This document shows, one piece after another, positions 11,364 to 27,058 of a stretch of DNA of 64,000 bases. The notes beneath the pieces are model-generated. The model worked only from the letters and a program-made list of their open reading frames with translations. It was not told where the DNA came from and ran no database searches. The DNA is from Phragmites australis. Its lineage: Eukaryota > Streptophyta > Magnoliopsida > Poales > Poaceae. The stretch covers positions 2,296,501 to 2,360,500 of the forward strand of contig NC_084922.1 of NCBI RefSeq assembly GCF_958298935.1, given 5' to 3'. The position numbers and the translations under genes are program-made. Each line of letters begins with the position of its first letter. Position 1 is the first letter of the stretch.

Positions 11364-12837
11364 TGTCGGAGGATTAACTCCTGTCGTAGGGATCCCGAGA
11401 TACCCCTTTTTAGAGATTCGGTCGGGGGGATGATCCTGAATAAGTTTGTCGGAGAAATAAATGGGAATGAATGCAACAGCCGGTGGTGGGGGTGACGACC
11501 TAGTGCAAGAAGAAGTAAATGCACCGGAATTTAGACAGGTTCGGGCCGCACGGGGGCGTAATACCATACTCCTGTATGGATGCTATAACTGTCCTGAGGA
11601 AGTCCCTCAAAGATGTTGCTGGTTACAAGGATGTTGGCCTAACCATGAGCTTGAGGCTCCTTGTTCTTCGGCTGGAACTGTGCTCAACCTTGCTCACAGT
11701 GTCTCTCTTGCGCTGTGTTCTTCGTGTCTACTCCCGAACTCTCGTTGTGGGTCTGGTTCGTCTTGGGGTTGGGGTTTTTTTCGCCGTTGTTCTCCCTTGT
11801 TTTTTGCTTCTGTGTTGTCAGCTATTTTAAGTACTCACCGGCCACGACATGCCTCGAACGGAAAGGAGGGGGCTCGAGTTCCGAGACGCCATAAATGGAA
11901 AGGGCGTCATCATTTCTTCTGGGTGAAGTGACCGGGGGTGGAAAATGCGTCGCACGCCCGGTCGCCCGTCACCATAAATGCCCTGGCAACGGGCGCCGTG
12001 GAGAGGGCCCACCGGGCAGCCGCGGAGCAACCCGGTGTGCTCGCCCTGTCTTGTTCCCCTGCCACAACAGTGCGGCAGACGGAACGCCTTGATCCTCACG
12101 ACGTTATCCCGAGACAAGCCGGATGGCACGGGACGGGACCTGTGCAATTAATGACCCCACGCCTCTCTGCCAAAAACGTGGCAGGAACTGACGCTGAGCG
12201 CGGCGGGGGCAGTTAGAGGTGTCAGGCCACGCACGCTCATTAAATATGGCCTCGGACCTCTGGCTGGTTGACACCTCATCGACAGGCCCCTCGGGGGCCT
12301 TTCTGAGTCGTCGGGGCACCGAGTGCTCTGGGGTACTGTTCACATCCCCGAGCACTCTCTCCCGAGAATGCCCATCCTTGTCCTTGGGGTGCCGGGTGCT
12401 CGGGAGGTACTGTTCACATCCCCGAGCACTCTTGCACGAACCCTCGGGGAACCGAGTGCTCGGGGGCTGCTACGTGCAGCCCCGAGCACTCTTTCCCGAG
12501 CACTTTTGTACGGATCTTCGGGGAACCGAGCGCTCGGGAGCTGCCGCACGTAGCCCCGAGCACTCTCTCCTGGAACTTAGCTCTTCTGATCGTCGGGGGA
12601 CTAGGGTGCTCGGGGGTGACCGGGCACCTCCCCGAGCACTTTCTTCCCGATACTCGGATTCCGTGGATCATCGGGGTACTGGGGTACTCGGGGGCTACCG
12701 ACCGTAGCCCCGAGCACCTTCTCCCGGGACTTGGCCTTTCCTCATCCCATAAGAGAGACCTTGCGGGATGGCGCCATGTGGCGGATGGCTGGCCTGGCCT
12801 CGGGATTCAGGGACCCCTGGTTCTTGATACACCGACA
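11364..12837 (-). mobile_element. Solo LTR of a Tat-type Gypsy element, TSD CCCCC
   Basis: On the minus strand it begins TGTCGGTGTATCAAGAACC and ends in a palindromic AGGAGTTAATCCTCCGACA. It is flanked by CCCCC at 11359-11363 and 12838-12842, a 5-bp target duplication. There is no internal region or second LTR, so it is a solo LTR left by recombination. It is the same family as 39076-40401, sharing both ends, the text near GATTCGGTCGGGGG and the inner minisatellite. It sits between the gag and RT parts of the host Gypsy element and post-dates it. Confidence 0.85.
12300..12725. repeat. CCCCGAGCACTCTCTCCCG minisatellite inside the solo LTR
   Basis: Six tandem copies of a 60-78 bp unit, each holding CCCCGAGCACT followed by a CTCCCG-like block and a GTGCTCGGGG partner, so every unit can form a short hairpin. 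Copies start near 12345, 12419, 12479, 12555, 12631 and 12709. The array keeps several open frames alive by chance; I do not treat these as genes. Confidence 0.8.
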
Positions 12838-13172
12838 CCCCCGTTACAGTAGGGGCATGAGATTTGTCCTACCGCGAGACCTGCTGCGATTCCTAGCGAC
12901 CATGACCATCATCAGTCCTAGAAATGGGCACGATCTTTGCCACCATGACTTGGTGTCGTGCGTTTTTTACCAGGAGAGTGAGGTCGCGCAGCCATGGCAC
13001 CATTGACGAACCCTCTAGTATTGCCACAGGCAGGTGACTAAGTAGCATCCGTACGGTCTACAGGTTTTGTGCGTCCATCATGGCCTCGAAGTCAATCTGC
13101 TGACCCACAGAGCGGTGAAATATCACGAGGGAGGGAGCCCCTGACATTAGCGTGACGCGAAGGCCTAGGCGA

Positions 13173-13424
13173 TTATGCTCTCAAGGACTGCTCACTCAGC
13201 AAGCGCTCCTCTAGGTGACATTGTAGTTGATGGGGTTGTATCAGAGCGCCTCCTTGTCCGACACCGGACGGGTTTTCCTCTGGGTGTATAGCTTGGGGGT
13301 TATCGCCAGTGCTCGGGGGACGAGAACCTCCGTTGTTCCCCGCTGCATGGGCTGCCATGAAGACTTCTCGTTGGGTTAAGGGTTCCTCAGAACAAGACTC
13401 AGCAATCATCGTGGATTCGGCCAT
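13173..13424 (-). pseudogene. Probable gag N-terminal remnant
   Basis: An 83-codon open frame lies just downstream (minus strand) of the primer-binding site, where gag begins in Gypsy elements. It is rich in Gln, Glu, Pro and Ser without a clear motif. The call rests on position more than on sequence similarity. The rest of gag is either lost or too decayed to see. Confidence 0.4.
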
Positions 13425-13480
13425 GGGTAACCCAATCAGGTTATCGACACTTACTGAAACGCAAAAACGCGCCTCTCTAC

Positions 13481-13493
13481 CTGGCGCGTCAAT
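13481..13493 (-). promoter_or_regulatory. Primer-binding site of the minus-strand Gypsy element
   Basis: Immediately inside the 5' LTR the minus strand reads TTGACGCGCCAGG, followed by TAGAGAGGCGCG. This parallels TTTGGCGCACCAGGTAGGGG at the 5' LTR of the element at 51590. Its place and orientation identify the right-hand LTR as the 5' one. Confidence 0.75.
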
Positions 13494-14233
13494 TGTCGAG
13501 GGTTAATCCCTGACAATGTGTCCGAGGTATATCGGCCGATGAGAGCATGATCAATGTTTTCTACGAGTAGGAGTGTGTGTGATGACGAACTCAAGAACAC
13601 AAGGGGTTATCCAGGTTTAGGCCTCCCATAAGATAACAGTCCTACGTCCTGTGTATTTTCTTATGATGGGGATAAACTGGATACCGAAAAGTTCCGTCCT
13701 TTACAAGCCTGGTCATCCATCTTTTATATAGTAGGAGGATATGTGTATATACAAACAGTACCTGCCAGAATTATGACCGTCCCATTCCTATCGAAAACAC
13801 CTACTAGGAGGTCATCATTATGGAGACTGGACATGCTCGATCTGACTGGTCGTCTTGCATGTCCTGTCCCATTAGCAGCACGTTGTCACGCTCACTTGCG
13901 AGACTGCCACCCCCGTGTGTAGAGCCATACTGTAGCATTAATTACTATAGGACAGGCCATTGCACCACTACGTCGTTCACGACTTCATTCGCCGAAAGGA
14001 GGTATCTAGGGATGGAAAACATTTGAATGAGTAGCATTAAATGAGATTAGATTAGTTGAGTTATTACATGCCTCACGACCAACAAGTGGTTTCCTTTCAC
14101 GATCAGGGAATGGGTCGAGCAAACCCTGTCAGACGTGTGTGCCATAGTCAGATTTGATAATATCTACTGTCAGTAGATCTTTGCTGGTGTGGGCCCACAG
14201 AACAAGGGACCCCTATTCTTTAAATCAATTGCA
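13494..14233 (-). repeat. 5' LTR of the minus-strand Gypsy element
   Basis: Partner of 1280-2012 in the same orientation. On the plus strand it starts TGTCGAGGGTTAATCCCTGA and contains the same GACGAACTCAAGAACACAAG block. The two LTRs differ by many substitutions and small indels, so the insertion is old. The outer end (about 14222-14233) differs from the partner and may be eroded. Confidence 0.75.
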
Positions 14234-14930
14234 AGATTCTAAAAATATAGGAATAGAAAAGGCAGGATTAGAGTTGCCTAGCACTTGCAATCCTACAAGA
14301 ATCTAGAATGTAGGAAAATTTTCAGTGGACCGTTTTGATGCAACAAAGAAAAAACACAGAAATGAGAGAAGAGAGATAGAATGAAAGGAATTTTTCTATT
14401 AGGTTGTGTCTCATGCTAAAAATTCTCTAGCATTCCTATAGAACAAGATATTTTATAGGAATTCTAGGGGTCCAATTCTTTGTTTCAAAGGACTCTATAA
14501 GATTTTTTTTCTATATAATTCAAATTCTTTAAAATTCCTTCATTTTTCTTTTGTTCTAAATGCCTTAAAATTTCTACATTTTTTCTTTGTTCGCAGTGGC
14601 CCTAAACGGTTCATTTCAGCACCAAGCAATGTGCTTCGATACAAAGAGTAGAGGCAAAAGCTGGATGGATTCTACGTATAGGTTTAAAAAAATGTAAATT
14701 TCTTTACCACATTTTTGTCTCTTAATGCACGTACAAGTTTTTTTTAGGACATACAGAGGAATTGTGTTTTCCAAATTCTCGTGACACAAGCCAATTATTG
14801 AAAACTTTACCTCCCTTTTTGTCTTCTGTATGCGCGTGTCTACACGTGTAGATTTTCATATGATACAACTTTCTTTCTCAAAAGAGTTTCGCGACGCGTC
14901 GGTTGCACGTCGGAGCTTCAAACGAGGAGC
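14234..14930. other. AT-rich intergenic DNA upstream of the ARF gene
   Basis: The stretch has A/T runs and several ATTCTAGG- and TTCTTTAAAATTCC-like segments, reminiscent of an eroded MITE ending near GCAGTGGCCC at 14597. I could not pair two terminal inverted repeats or find a target duplication, so no element is called. No gene is seen. Confidence 0.4.
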
Positions 14931-18720
<3,790 letters not shown>

Positions 18721-19287
18721 TTGGACTCGTCTGCGGTTTCGTGGAGTACATGGCAATTGCATTTTCGGCAGGAAGGGAGCCATGGGTCATTTTGACCTTC
18801 AGACTTGATTATTATTTCATTGGAATGCTTGTTGAGTATTGTATTTCTTTGCTAGGCTTTTCAGAGATCTGGTTTGTTGTTATGTTGCGTAATTACTCTC
18901 TAAAAACCTGTTCCAATATTACGTAATTGGCCACTGGCTTTAGATCATTTACCTGAGTAACGCAGTTTATTTCGAAGTATCACTATTACGCTGTATTGCT
19001 GTGCGTCAAGATTTGCTTAAATGTGTTGGCCTTAATATTGCGGAACGTTAGTCCTGACGCTGGTATCTTGGTAATTGGCATGCTCCAAAACTGGAAGGAA
19101 CTCATTTGGAACTATCCAGTGGTACCTATCTGTTGCTTTAGCTCACACCAGATTCGGCCATTTTAAGACCGTGTAGAAAGCTGGAATTTCCCCCGATTCT
19201 TTGAGGAAATGTTTCTTGTAAAATAACAAGCTCTGGCCGCAAGCAGAGATTCTGTTATACATGAAAGAAGGAAAGTCAAAGCATGCT

Positions 19288-19558
19288 TACTAAGATCATC
19301 CCTAATCATATTTTTTTCATTTTATTTCCTTCTCGATTTCTTTTCCCGTTTCTATTCCTTTTATTTTCTCTCATCTTCAACAGCTTTCTTCTAAGGAGAA
19401 TCATGAAAGGAAAGGAGAGAGAATCTCATTCTGAACGGAATGATCTTGGGAATCCCGTCGTAAAGAGAACCGTGAAGGAAAACCGTTGGAGTATTAAAGG
19501 AAACAAAAATCCTTTCACGATAGGATTTTAGCCTTCGAAGAGAATCCGTTGGGACTGA
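19288..19558. mobile_element. MITE-like element related to 35039-36994
   Basis: Shares the layout and text of the Tourist-like element at 35039: a start AGATCATCCCTAAT, then TTCC/CTTC-rich sequence, a GAAAGGAAAGGAGAG block and a GGAATGA block. The right end (GTTGGGACTGAC) is an imperfect inverse of the left. Flanking CTA on both sides could be a 3-bp duplication. The ends are eroded, so the borders are approximate. Confidence 0.45.
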
Positions 19559-19681
19559 CCTAGCAGCATTGGCATGATACGTAGCATCCTACATGAAAGA
19601 AATTCAGGAATGATACTACAGCGCATTCCTACATTATTCGTTACAGCAGCAACATCACCCTGGTAGACGCACAGCTCTCTA

Positions 19682-19888
19682 GGCTTGCAGCTCGAGCCGG
19701 CGCAGGCGCTCCACCTCCCTGCCGAGGACGCCGCAGCGCACCATGCTGGTCACCGACCGCCACAGCAGCTGGAGATCGCCCAACGGCTCGCCGGGCACCA
19801 TCCGCTTGTACAGCTAGCTCTCGAACGTCCGCCGCTGCACATACTCGTCGGCGCACATCTCCACCAGCGCCTCGCGGCCGGCGTTGTC
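19682..19888 (-). pseudogene. C-terminal coding remnant of an unidentified protein
   Basis: Read leftward from 19888, one frame gives about 45 codons of well-formed, GC-rich coding-like sequence (MCADEYVQRRTFES, LYKRMVPGEPLGD, LWRSVTSMVRCGVLG, EVERLRRLELQA) that ends in a natural-looking stop near 19684. One in-frame TAG interrupts it near 19815, probably from a Trp codon. No upstream exon is visible on the minus strand; AT-rich DNA follows at once beyond 19890. It looks like the last exon of a gene copied or moved here and then broken. I do not recognise the family. Confidence 0.5.
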
Positions 19889-20699
19889 ACCGTAGAATTA
19901 TTATCTATTTTTACAATATACAGTGTATATATTATCTATTTTTGAATTTTGGCCTGGTTTAGGGTAAATCTGGTTCACGGATCGTTTGGAGATTTGGCGA
20001 ATGGGGCGCTAGATTAGTTTAAAGTTTGCGTGGGAGCTTCTAGACTTTTTTTTTTTTTTTGAGAGGAGCTTCTAGACTTCTAGTGCAGCTGCTGTGATAC
20101 TGTCGGGACCGGCCGTGTGGGATTTTGATGCGTTTTATCTCCTGGGCTATGTTTAGATTGACCGTTGGATCTAAAATAGACGCCCCAAGTCGCAAAAAAC
20201 TTTCTTCCTCCCGGTAGTCACCATCACCTGGAGGCCTGGCCTCAAAGCCCAGCCGCCAGCTTGGAGAAGCTCATTACAAATGTAATCCAGAACACCCAGC
20301 TTGTCTACTTTGGCTTTGCTCTTCTGCTCTTCCAATGGTAATAATAGATTCGTGTGTTTCTAGAGTGAAGTCAAGTGTGAGATTTTTAGTACTTTGGGAA
20401 GGTTTTGGAGGTCGGCGATGGCGGCGGAAGGCGAGAGAGAGAAATCAACAGCCGTGGCATTGGTCGTGTGGCGGAGGACCGGCAGTAGGCGATGCCGATA
20501 GCGGGGGAGAGAATCAACATACTAGCACCGACACGTTGGGCTAGCAGCAAATCCGGCAACTAGACCGCCTCCGGAGACGGCGGAGGAGAGCGGGGCGAGG
20601 GAGCGAGTCAAGGCGTCGCTGTTATGGAAGGAAAGAGAGAGCCCGTTGGCTGGAGACAGAGGAAAGGAGGCTTGTTCGATCACGATCTAATGATTCAGG

Positions 20700-21372
20700 T
20701 GCATCGACCCTGAGACTAGAGTTTCAGTCGATTGCTAAATAAAAACCGAGTTTTTTATTTTTATAATTTTTATTAAAAATTTAAATAAATAGATTTCTTC
20801 TAGAAAAAATTACAAAACTAGACGTCTGCAACCCTCTGACAAAGGGCGGGTAACCTAACCGCCTCGAGGGAGCGGTAATGACATTTTTTTCCCGAAATTT
20901 GCAAAACATATTAAAAATATTTATTTTATCAAAGAAAATATTTTTAAACTTTAGTAGGATTAATCTATATTTTCTAAAACTGTTTTTAAAATTAAAATAT
21001 TTATTCTAACATTTTTAGAATAATTTTTACACTAAAAAAACATTAAATATTATTTACAGAAATAAAAACAGAGCTAAAAACATATTAAAATATTTATCTG
21101 AATTATTTTATATTTTTTGGATTTTTTTCTAAACATAAAATCTATTTTTCAAATAATTTATTTTCATGAATTATTTTTCTTAAAAAATCGAATTACTTAC
21201 TGACTAGTACAGCCACGTGACGAAACCGTCACCACGTCATCAAAGCTACCGAGAAAAACCACTTCAAGAATAAAATAAACGGTATTGATAGTTCAGAGTA
21301 GTAAAATAGATGATTTAAAAGTTTAATAAATTATCGTAACAAACGTGATAGTTCAAGTGAGTAAAATAGATT
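20700..21372. mobile_element. AT-rich Mutator-like relic
   Basis: The right part contains a block (CGAAACCGTCACCACGTCAT, then AAGCTACCGAGAAAAACCAC) closely matching the inside of the long-TIR element at 37330-37915. Its outer part (AAATAAACGGTATTGATAGT, AGTAAAATAGAT) matches that element's terminal repeat. I could not pair a full left terminus, so this is a decayed or partial relative. The middle (about 20,880-21,190) is very AT-rich. Confidence 0.4.
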
Positions 21373-22205
21373 TTTTTTTTTGAACTTTGATTTCAAATAT
21401 TGTAAACGTTACATCTAATATATCGAACATTCGGACGTTTGCTTTGGCAACCTAAAATTCCATTGTTACTTCATTACACATACAAAGAAAAAGCATCACC
21501 GATACTCACTTGTTACGACGAGTCCATCGCACATACATAACACAAGCAGGTAAAGCAGAAAATAAGGACTACTGGCCTTCGAACAGGAAGAAATAAATAA
21601 TGCCTTAGGGCTCCGACAGTCTCACATTTTGGGCACCAATACTGAATACAAGTTGTTCTAACAAGGATGAGAGCAAACAGGCACAGGCTATTTTCATAAA
21701 CAAACAAAATTAAATAAAAAAGCTTCGGTTAATAATTCAATGTTATGCTACAAGTTTTTCCCCTGAAAAGTCTACACACATTTGCAATCCACCAAAAGTT
21801 ACAAATGAGTTGAGTATTGTGTTCCTCATACCAAAAAAAAGGCCAGGGCGCTTCAAGGGACAACAATACACGCATTTAGGCTCTTCCTCTCTTTTGCGGT
21901 GTTTTATGCACCACAGGTCCTGAAGTGATGGATTAATAGGCACAGTCCATAAATAGTATTTTTAATGTCAAACAGCCTGGTGGATTTGACGACTGCAGGT
22001 CAGAGTAAGCATAAGGTTTAATGGAACCTCCAGCTCCCATCTCATTGAAGAGCCATAGCATCTTCCTTGCTACCCCTGTATCTGTTGCAACATTATAACT
22101 TCTGAACATAAGGCAATGGTTGTCTCATGGTGCTTGAACTAAAGTAGATGGTGCCTGAACATCGCATTGTCAGAGAATGAAACAATAAATAGTACCTCAA
22201 ATCCC

Positions 22206-25192
22206 TCATGATGCTTGTGAATTAGTTTCAGCATTATCGTCCATGAGCATTCCCCTGTTAAGAAGTATTTTGTCATGATTCATATGGCGAATGAGAAAGA
22301 GGGATAGAGAGAACGTACAGTTCTTTTCCTTCAAGTTTAAGCTGATCTATATGTTTCTGCATATCAACACAGGCAGCCTGAATAGCTATATTTTTTTGAC
22401 ACAGCTCCTGCCATTCCATTGTCAGGGCATGGAGTTGTCCTCCAGTGTTTTGCTGAAAAAAGAGCAGATATGAGCAGCCTGTGAAGCATTATCATGATTC
22501 AAAATTCCAGTAAAGAGAGCAACACATTGCTACCTGGTGGAATTTCCTCTCACGATTGACAGTTTCAATCCTTTCATTGTATTCTACAGCCATCTTTTGC
22601 ATTCTGCACAGTATCAAGTTACTAGATGCTGCTGGGATGATAAGATGGTAGATCAATGTCTAAAGACCATGCAACACTAATATTTAACCTATTTACAATC
22701 AGCTACTGGTAATGTCAAAACCTAAAACATGCAGAAGTGCTTCGGTGGAGGTGTAAGCTGAACTAACACACGAGACCAAGAAAATATGATACATACACAT
22801 TGATTTGTCGCTATTCACATAGGGAGTTACTGCGTTACTGATAGCACAATGCACAAACCAAACTAAGTTTCAAATGAAAGTCAAGGAAAATAGAGCGACA
22901 CACAGCTCCAAATTCATGGTCATAAAACCTTGTCAAAGAATTCATGGGTATAGGACAACTTACCTAGACAGAACTGATTCCATTTGTCTGTTCTGGAGCT
23001 TCCAAACCTCAACACCATACTTCAACATAAGCTCCAGATTCTCTATCCTGCAATACTAACTTTATTTCAGAACCATAAAAGTTTATCTAGCAATGGAACA
23101 ACAGTAATGATCAATGCATCCATTCATTTTTATAAGGCGTCCACAAAAGATTTAGACTTCGAATATTTTACTAACACCAACAATATATTGGTTTTGTGAC
23201 ACAAAAGTAGTATTGTTATTTTTTTATTCTGAAGCACTTTCATATGACCACTATTTTGCAGTTATCAACCACGTATATTTGATGAAATGAATGGCCCAGT
23301 CAAAACGTGCCAGGTCAAAATGTGCCTTATAAAAATCAATGGTGGGAGTACTAAATAAGTAGGCCACTGCATTAAGACACTGATGCTCGTGACCCTGCCT
23401 TTATCAAATGAAGAAAAAATATGCAACTTAATGCCTGAACTTTGTTAGTGATGAAGTTCATTAGTTCATCACCCTGTGGTTAACACCTTCGTTCATGCAT
23501 TTATTTTGTGGAAAAGCACTATCAATATCCTGACTATAGCACATCAGAATGATTAATTTAAAGCAGCTTCTTTGTACCTTGCTTGAGAGCTGAGTATGAT
23601 TTCTCAAATTATTCTAAACAATATTCATATTCATAACTTGAACTGTTACGGAGTAGCTTCTTTGGTGCCCATATAGCGCTGTATATAGGCATCTCTATAA
23701 AAGAAATGTTAATACATGACCTTTTTTGCTCCCAAAGCAGTAACTACCCTTACCTTATAATTTGATGCTGCAGCTGGCTCTGAGCATTACGTAAAGCCTG
23801 CCTCCAGGCAGCAATATCATTCCGCTTGTTCATTGGAGGTGGCTCCAAACCATAGCGGGACATATCTAACATAAAAGGTGGTTTGCCAGCCCTAACTCGT
23901 TCGTACTCTTTAGCAAGCATAGGATGATCCTGAAACAAAAGCGCTAAATGAGAACATGGCACACTTTACTTAACAGCACCATGCATAGAAGTTTCAAGTA
24001 GTCAAAACTTACAAATATCGTGTCATAGATTACTGTCATAATGTGGTATAAGAAAATCTTTAAGTAAATAAATGATATTGCAAATATCTATGGCAGATAT
24101 ATGAATGTTGTCCAGGAATATTTGTACGATTATCCAGAATCCTAGCGGTTGTTAAGTGCTACAACTCATTAACATATAATGAAGCATGTGCATAAGATGC
24201 TAGAAGGAAGACGTGGTCAACAAGAAGGGAAAACTTAATAAGGTTCATGTTTGATCCCATTCAAACAGTCAATCCTTCAATGAGTTTGAAGGATAATTAA
24301 AGCATTTAAGGGCTATCTCTTCCTCAAAACAAATCGGCCAAGCTGTTTCTGCTAAATTGTATGCCACAGCAGTAGCAGAGAGTAGAATCATGGAAAGAAA
24401 ACAAACCCTCAACGCCATGGCCAGATGAGGGGTTACCTCAATTCCTTCAGAAATAAACATCAATCTACGGTCAAACTAACCCAGCATGAGTGTATCCTTT
24501 TCAGGGGTTTGGATTTGCTATCTTGGCGACTTGGCCTCAAGTACATCGGAAACATCAATTCGTGCTAGGCTCCCGCCAACAAGCAATAATTGGCAAACTA
24601 CACCCGAGAAAAAAATCCCAGCTACAACAACAGTGCACAGAGGCGAATAAAAAATTTAACAGCTCAACTGAAAAGGGATATCAACTATAACATCAACAAC
24701 CGTATACAAGAACGGTTTTAAACAAGGGCAAGCTACGGTTGTTTAGCCAATTGCTTTCATTTTCACCTATACAACCAGAAGCCCTAGTTCCCACCAGTGT
24801 TCTCCCTAGAACCCTAACCGCAGATCGCACCTGCAAGCGGGGACATGCTAAATCCCTAACATCACATCACGTCGCAAAACACCGATACGGCATCAAACTA
24901 GTTAGCTCCCAGGAACAAAAAAATGGCTGAAAAGATCTACCTCGAATCCGGCGACGGGGACGGGGGGCAGGTCGCGTAGGAAGTCGGCGGGCTTCCGTTG
25001 GCCGCGCCGCATCTCCTCCTCTACGAAGCGGTCGACCTCCCGCTTCACCGCCGGGTCGCCGTAGTCGCCGTCGATGTAGGGAAGCGCGTCCACGGCCTCC
25101 GCGTCCGGCGGCGCGCGCCACGGCGCCCCCGACGGGTCGGAAGGCGGGGCCTCCAGCATGAGCACCTCCCTCGTTGCTGACGACGAGGCCAT
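22206..25192 (-). CDS. MOS4: MOS4/BCAS2/SPF27, NineTeen-complex spliceosome protein
   Basis: Six exons on the minus strand join in frame: 25192-24941, 23929-23754, 23047-22964, 22603-22534, 22452-22319 and 22254-22206. They give 254 residues, the usual length for the BCAS2/SPF27 family. The N-terminus [18 protein letters not shown] leads into [13 protein letters not shown] (36-48), the family hallmark. Next come [15 protein letters not shown] (exon 2), then Gln/Glu/Lys-rich heptad sequence through exons 2-5 (for example [30 protein letters not shown]), which forms the coiled coil that binds CDC5 and PRL1-type partners. Introns are GT-AG. In Arabidopsis MOS4 is a MAC/NTC component needed for splicing and innate immunity. 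This copy is intact; similar function is inferred from the family. Confidence 0.95.
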
Positions 25193-25323
25193 CGCGGCGG
25201 TCTCACGCGCAGGCGAGCGAGCGAGCGAGAGAGAAAGAGGAGGAGGACGAAGAGGAAAGGTGTCGCGCCGCGCGGAGGACGACGACGAGGTGGGAGGGAG
25301 GGATGGAAGGAGTGCACAGCGCG
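25193..25323 (-). other. Probable 5' leader of MOS4
   Basis: GAGCGAGCGAGAGAGAAAG-type purine-rich DNA (CT-rich on the minus strand) lies directly before the start codon, typical of a grass leader. Open frames running through it on both strands are compositional and show no family. Confidence 0.5.
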
Positions 25324-25410
25324 TGGGCCTTTTGGGTTGCGGATCGCTCGCTTGGCCCATGTACGGCTGAGCCTCGTGCATAAGTGGGCCAACTGGGCCG
25401 TACGAGCCCG
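25324..25410 (-). promoter_or_regulatory. Site II (TGGGCC) cluster upstream of MOS4
   Basis: Within 210 bases of the MOS4 start codon there are four TGGGCC/GGCCCA elements: 25324-25329, about 25354-25360, 25385-25390 and 25394-25399. Such TCP-bound site II boxes are common in promoters of plant housekeeping and growth genes. A GA/CT-rich stretch at 25200-25300 is the likely leader. Confidence 0.6.
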
Positions 25411-25419
25411 ACCCCTGAA

Positions 25420-25787
25420 AGCCCGGATTCAGGCCCCGTTTGGAATACTATAAACTTTCGTCGATTCCCGTGGCACTTGAAATCTTCACGCGGACCTACA
25501 CAAATCACTGCGTTTCTTTTTTCATCGAAAATGATATATGAATCAAAACCAGAAGATATACAGACAATCATAGTAAATAAAATGAGTAACGACATTTTCC
25601 TCCTGCCCTATCCGAGTTCCAGAGGTACAATGTATATAAGCGTAATTTGCTAACTCGTGATTAACTATGTTATGGCTTCAGTTGATTTTTATTCCCCAGT
25701 GAACAATAATTTCACCTCCCTACCACATGGATAAGAGTTGAACGGTCATTTTCTCGATTTATGGATAGATGAATAACAGTAGTACAA
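25420..25787. other. Gap between MOS4 promoter and LINE, no gene
   Basis: CAGGCCCCGTTTGGAATAC at about 25432 looks like one end of a hAT or PIF-type MITE, but no matching inverted end was found nearby. Otherwise nothing is recognised. Confidence 0.4.
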
Positions 25788-26114
25788 TCAATTTTCATGA
25801 TTAATTGGCGTCGATGTATATTGGAACGCCAACTCAATAACCTCATTGCAAACAACTAGTTCAGCTTCCAGAGCATTTGAACAATGCGGTAGTGGTCTGC
25901 ATGAAGTGATGATTCTCTTTCCACAGCTATTCCACAACACTATGCCAATGCCCCCATCATGTAGAGCAAAAGAACCATCGACGTTTAGTTTAAGCCAATC
26001 AGAAGGGGTGTGGCCAAAATTTAGGCAATGGGGATATCGAAGTAATGCCACATTGTTGTCTCCATATCTCCTACAAGGAAAACCCAATGATTTGCTTTCC
26101 TTTTGCCATATCAA
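25788..26114 (-). pseudogene. LINE RNase H domain fragment (RVT_3)
   Basis: An open frame of 108 codons carries the plant LINE-type RNase H signature: WLKLNVDGSFALHDGGIGIV (the first catalytic Asp in NVDGS), then LEAELVVCNEVIELA, holding the second acidic residue in EAEL. The rest of the fold and its later acidic residues are not visible; the sequence ends soon after. The domain is the C-terminal part of the split LINE. Confidence 0.8.
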
Positions 26115-26283
26115 GATTGGGTTCCTGATTGATCAATAACAAAGATTGGACATAGCTTTACAAGAAGCACTAGGAAGCCTCCACCGGTGGTATCGATTTA
26201 TGGTGCATCACCTCATTCTATACATGGCAGGCACGCTATAACATCATAAGCAATATCATGAGATCAGTATAAGGAATGTTATA

Positions 26284-27058
26284 TGTTGGAAATACCCCAC
26301 TCCATAGATATTGCTAAAAGGTCGCCACCAAGAGCTCCTCTGGAACCCTTAGGCTCCATATCTAAAAGAGTAAGCCTAGTTTCCGGAGGCTGTACGCCCC
26401 TCTGGCTATTGTCCCCCAAGACAGGAGAAGAAGCCATCCTCTTAGGGAGGTTGGGGTCATCTTTGAGGACCCCCGACGCCCCGGTCTCGCTGATCTCCCA
26501 GAGCCACAGTCTCTTGGAGCCACAGCCTCCCGGAGCCTGGGTGGGCTCTCCATAACCTACAGGAAGGGGCTATCAGACCTTAGAAAAAGATCAACCAGAG
26601 CGGGCCTACCAGCCATCCTCCAACTGCAAGGAAGTGGCATACATTTAATGTGATGCAAATGGAGGTCATCCTGACATCTTGGCAGTGCGGCACCGTAATA
26701 GGCGACTGACAGAATACCACGTCTTTAGGGTCACTTGCATCATTGTATCGTCATTGTAGATAATATCTTCTAAATTAGGGGCAAAGGTATCCCACCTAGA
26801 CTCGTGCTATGTGATTCAACCAGCTCTAGGCCCATGACGTATTGTGATATTTGTATCACTATAAGGGCATACATATATATCTGTACCTTGGATAGTCCTA
26901 TAAATACAGACCATTAGCCATCAAACTAAGAGACCTATCCTTTTTACCATCAACATATTTGGTGTTCCTCCCTCTCCACTTCTTCTCCAATCTTGAGTCA
27001 CTCCTGTGAGTGAGCCCTCATCGTACTTGTTCATGCAAGATATCTTCTTGCGCCAATA
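26284..27058 (+). repeat. 5' LTR of the non-coding retroelement
   Basis: Matches 33644-34426 throughout, sharing TTGCTAAAAGGTC, the GATAATATCTTCTAAATTAG block, the TATAAATACA region near 26900 (a likely TATA box) and the TCATGCAAGATATCTTCTTG end. It ends CCAATA where the partner has CCAACA. Confidence 0.85.

Larger units (their letters stand above)
1280..14233 (-). mobile_element. Degenerate Ty3/Gypsy (Tat-like) LTR retrotransposon, heavily invaded
   Basis: Two similar LTRs in the same orientation (1280-2012 and 13494-14233) flank a minus-strand gag remnant, reverse transcriptase, RNase H and integrase in Gypsy order. The primer-binding site lies against the inner edge of the right LTR, which makes the right LTR the 5' LTR and fixes the element as minus strand. 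The interior also holds a solo LTR (11364-12837), an opposing pol fragment (about 3795-5440) and a piece of another large LTR (about 5610-8085), so the original element was far shorter than this span. I found no matching 5-bp target duplication: CTACC lies on the left and AGATT on the right. The outer end of the right LTR may have been altered. Many stops and frameshifts show it is dead. Confidence 0.75.

Noticed and set aside
12219..12707. Long open frames (both strands) through 12219-12707
   Set aside because: They run through the LTR minisatellite, and the Arg/Gly/Ser-rich text simply repeats the unit; no protein family.
24902..25381. 159-codon minus frame starting upstream of the MOS4 ATG
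   Set aside because: It contains MOS4 exon 1 but extends upstream through the leader and downstream into intron 1. The 84-codon exon from 25192 matches the family start and joins exon 2 in phase.
25432..25787. hAT-type MITE starting CAGGCCCCGTTTGG
   Set aside because: Only one end was found; no inverse end or 8-bp duplication within reach.
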